Below, in pieces: positions 61,959 through 64,000 of a stretch of 64,000 nt of DNA (its first letter is position 1; each line of letters begins with the position of its first letter). The stretch is from assembly GCA_029552545.1 (NCBI GenBank), contig JAKPDO010000028.1:62001-126000 (forward strand). The letters are read 5' to 3'. The DNA is from Planctomycetota bacterium (GTDB taxonomy: Bacteria; Planctomycetota; Phycisphaerae; Sedimentisphaerales; Anaerohalosphaeraceae). The notes under the pieces are model-generated. The model saw nothing but the letters and a program-made list of their open reading frames with translations. It was not told the DNA's origin and ran no database searches. The translations under genes and the position numbers were made by a program.

Positions 61959-64000
61959 ATGAACAGGAACTTGATCTGGAAACTGCTTCTGATTGCGGCT
62001 CTGACGATTCTGGGGATTTGGGTTGTTTATCCTCCGCAGGAACGGCTGAAACTGGGACTGGATCTTGCCGGCGGCACCAGTTTGATCTATGAGATTGACA
62101 CAACGGGGCTTTCTCCTCAGGAACGCAAGGGACTGGCGGAAAGCATGATTCCCATCCTGATGAAGCGAATTGACCCCAGCCATATGGCCAATCTCGTGAT
62201 GCGTCCGCAGGAGGACACCCGCATTGAGATTCAGCTGCCGGTGTCCAGCCCGGAAACCCGACGCAAACGGCAGGCCTTTCAGGAAGCGTTGCAGGACCTT
62301 GAACGGCAGAATCTGAACCTGCTCCAGGTCAAAAAGATGCTTTCTCTGCCGAAAGAGGAACGGCAGGCACGTCTGGAATCTCTGGCACAAAATAATCCGC
62401 AGCGGCTGGCTGTCTTAACCGCTTTGGCGGAAACATATGACCTGCGGACCGCCAAGCAGAATGAACGGGATCAGACCTGGGCACAGATGGAAGCCCTGCT
62501 GAAACCGCTCCAGGAACAGGGGTTGGATACCGATTCGATTCGTTCCAATATCCCCCTCTGGTATGAACAGCCCGAGGAACGCCGGACTCAGGCGATGCAG
62601 GGATTTGTCAAATGGCTCAAACCCGCAGAACCCGCCCAGGACCAATTGACCCCCGAACAGACGGCGTTGCTGGATGTTCTCAAACAGTATCTGGCTCTTT
62701 ACGGACGCTGGGCGGAGGCCGTCAATGAACTGACCCGTCCTGAGGATGGGGCCAATGCTCGCTGGAACAAGGCGGTAGCGGACCTGAATCGGCTGAACCT
62801 GAATCTTCAGCAGCTGCAGGATATTCTTGAGCTGCCGGCCAATTCAGCACGCCGCCGCGAGGCACTGGACGAACTGAAAAAGCAGTTTCCGGACCGACAG
62901 GAAAAAATTGCCCAGATTGAGACGCTTTATGAGGATTACCGCAAGGTAGCCGGTCTGCTGGATGATCCGGAAGACCTCAAGCGAATGCTCAAGGGCTCCG
63001 GTGTGCTGGAGTTTCGAATTCTGCCGACACCGGATGACGGCCGAACCAATATGGACGAAATACGCGGCTATCTGGAAGCCCTTCGGTTAAAGGGACCGCG
63101 ACAGGCATCGGATGCCAAGTATGTATGGGTGGAAATTGAAGACCCCGCCAATTGGCCGGATGGACTGGGCATTGTCGGTACATTCGGGGATAAAAAATAC
63201 GTCCTGGCGAGCAATCAGCCGAAGGAGTGTATGCTTCACTCCCCGGACAAGAAGTGGAAACTGCGTCGTGCCTATCCGACTCGCGATGACAAAGGACTGC
63301 GTGCGATCGGTTTTACCTTTAACCAGACGGCCGCCAATCTGTTTTTCAATCTGACACAGGATAATCTTAAGCGGCCGTTGTGCATTATCCTTGACGACCG
63401 AGCCCTGTCGGCTCCGACCATTCGCGCCGCTATCAGCACCTCCGGAATTATCGAAGGGAAATTCAGTCCCACAGAACAGACGGATTTGGTCAATAAACTG
63501 AATGCCGGCTCATTCCGGGCCAAATTGTCGGAAGTGCCGATTTCCGAGAAGACCATCGGTCCCCTGCTGGGAGCGGATAATCTCCGACAGGGGCTGCGTG
63601 CAGGGTATATCGGTCTGATTGCCGTGGCCGGCTTTATGTTCTTTTACTATCTGCTGGCGGGTGCAATCGCAGACATCGCCCTGCTGCTCAACCTGCTGTT
63701 TGTGCTGGCGATGATGGCGGCTTTCAATGCCACCTTTACTCTGCCGGGCATTGCCGGCTTGATCCTGACAATCGGCATGAGTGTGGATGCGAATGTGCTG
63801 ATTTTTGAGCGAATCCGGGAGGAGCAAAAGCGGGGTTCGACTCTCCGTGCGGCGATTGCCAATGGGTATGGTCGGGCTTTTCGGACGATTTTTGACGCCA
63901 ACCTGACCACATTCGGTGTTGCGTTTATTCTGCTGATGGTGGCCTCGGAGGAAATCAAGGGATTTGCCATTGTTTTGATGCTCGGCATCATTTCAAGCAT
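61959..64000 (+). CDS. secD: protein translocase subunit SecD (partial, runs off the right end)
   Basis: 681 codons visible from ATG 61959 with no stop by 64000. A first membrane helix (about 7-26) leads to the P1 base motif KLGLDLAGGTSLIYEID. The usual P1 head is then interrupted by a helical, Gln/Leu/Glu-rich region of about 250 residues (from about 95 to 345, e.g. LNRLNLNLQQLQDILELPAN) before the expected SGVLEFRILP resumes. The D5-type GFTFNQTAANLFF and the membrane segment GMSVDANVLIFERIREE with the ion-pathway Asp are present. It may be a SecD or the first half of a SecDF fusion; the end is outside the window. Confidence 0.93.
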   Translation, partial: MNRNLIWKLLLIAALTILGIWVVYPPQERLKLGLDLAGGTSLIYEIDTTGLSPQERKGLAESMIPILMKRIDPSHMANLVMRPQEDTRIEIQLPVSSPETRRKRQAFQEALQDLERQNLNLLQVKKMLSLPKEERQARLESLAQNNPQRLAVLTALAETYDLRTAKQNERDQTWAQMEALLKPLQEQGLDTDSIRSNIPLWYEQPEERRTQAMQGFVKWLKPAEPAQDQLTPEQTALLDVLKQYLALYGRWAEAVNELTRPEDGANARWNKAVADLNRLNLNLQQLQDILELPANSARRREALDELKKQFPDRQEKIAQIETLYEDYRKVAGLLDDPEDLKRMLKGSGVLEFRILPTPDDGRTNMDEIRGYLEALRLKGPRQASDAKYVWVEIEDPANWPDGLGIVGTFGDKKYVLASNQPKECMLHSPDKKWKLRRAYPTRDDKGLRAIGFTFNQTAANLFFNLTQDNLKRPLCIILDDRALSAPTIRAAISTSGIIEGKFSPTEQTDLVNKLNAGSFRAKLSEVPISEKTIGPLLGADNLRQGLRAGYIGLIAVAGFMFFYYLLAGAIADIALLLNLLFVLAMMAAFNATFTLPGIAGLILTIGMSVDANVLIFERIREEQKRGSTLRAAIANGYGRAFRTIFDANLTTFGVAFILLMVASEEIKGFAIVLMLGIISS

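Overview
The window reads as a continuous piece of a chromosome from a diderm bacterium, most likely a planctomycete of the class Phycisphaerae (Sedimentisphaerales-like). This is inferred from marker combinations, not from a database search: a small basic protein of the Planctomycetes/Verrucomicrobia type, a PEP-CTERM-tailed protease, a TPR protein carrying two RNA polymerase alpha-CTD-like domains, a SecD with a long helical insertion, paired CNNM/CorC genes, FloA/NfeD, and lipid A genes (lpxD, lpxI) showing an outer membrane. Most of the window is dense housekeeping DNA with many ATGA or TAATG stop/start overlaps. tRNA genes for Thr, Leu, Gly and Tyr are present; there is no rRNA and no CRISPR array.

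Layout, left half. 0.2-2.3 kb holds a nucleotidyltransferase-like protein and a membrane glycosyltransferase. 2.3-4.9 kb is a restriction-modification cassette (MjaI-like endonuclease plus a methyltransferase with a C-terminal nuclease-like domain) fused by overlaps to rdgB. 5.0-8.1 kb is argBDF and tRNA-Thr. 8.2-10.7 kb has a radical SAM protein, rpmA, a HAD phosphatase and tRNA-Leu. 10.8-13.2 kb is proAB. 13.5-14.3 kb is a secreted PEP-CTERM metalloprotease. 14.4-15.3 kb, directly after tRNA-Gly, is a graveyard with fragments of a phage/mobile-element protein and of Cas3. 15.3-24.5 kb is a long minus-strand series, pyrK-pyrD through mnmA and a glycosyltransferase to lpxD-lpxI. It starts from a strong promoter whose leader carries a 17-codon ORF overlapping an intrinsic terminator, which looks like a pyrimidine attenuator.

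Layout, right half. 24.7-31.1 kb contains three response regulators, a histidine kinase, a PBP4-type carboxypeptidase and two CNNM/CBS membrane proteins. 31.4-41.3 kb holds a TPR protein, the FloA/NfeD membrane group, a frameshifted Na/Pi cotransporter, an aminotransferase, a small basic protein and a SPOR-like protein. 41.7-47.3 kb is the fatty acid cluster rpmF-plsX-fabH-fabD-fabG-acpP-fabF. Then come a Ca/Na antiporter, a RACo-like ferredoxin/ASKHA protein, an unannotated 26-residue basic protein, an ECF sigma/anti-sigma/secreted coiled-coil trio, a rhomboid protease, tRNA-Tyr, a TrpR-like repressor with TrpB2, the cytochrome c assembly pair ResB/CcsA, the TPR/alpha-CTD protein, and a SpoIID-like lipoprotein leading into tgt-yajC-secD, which runs off the right end.

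The observations most worth following are the pyrKD leader attenuator, the methyltransferase fused to a catalytically degenerate staphylococcal-nuclease-like domain, the Cas3 and phage debris at tRNA-Gly, the TPR/alpha-CTD protein, and a predicted leaderless trpR-trpB2 operon. No complete, clearly new multi-gene defence system is visible here.
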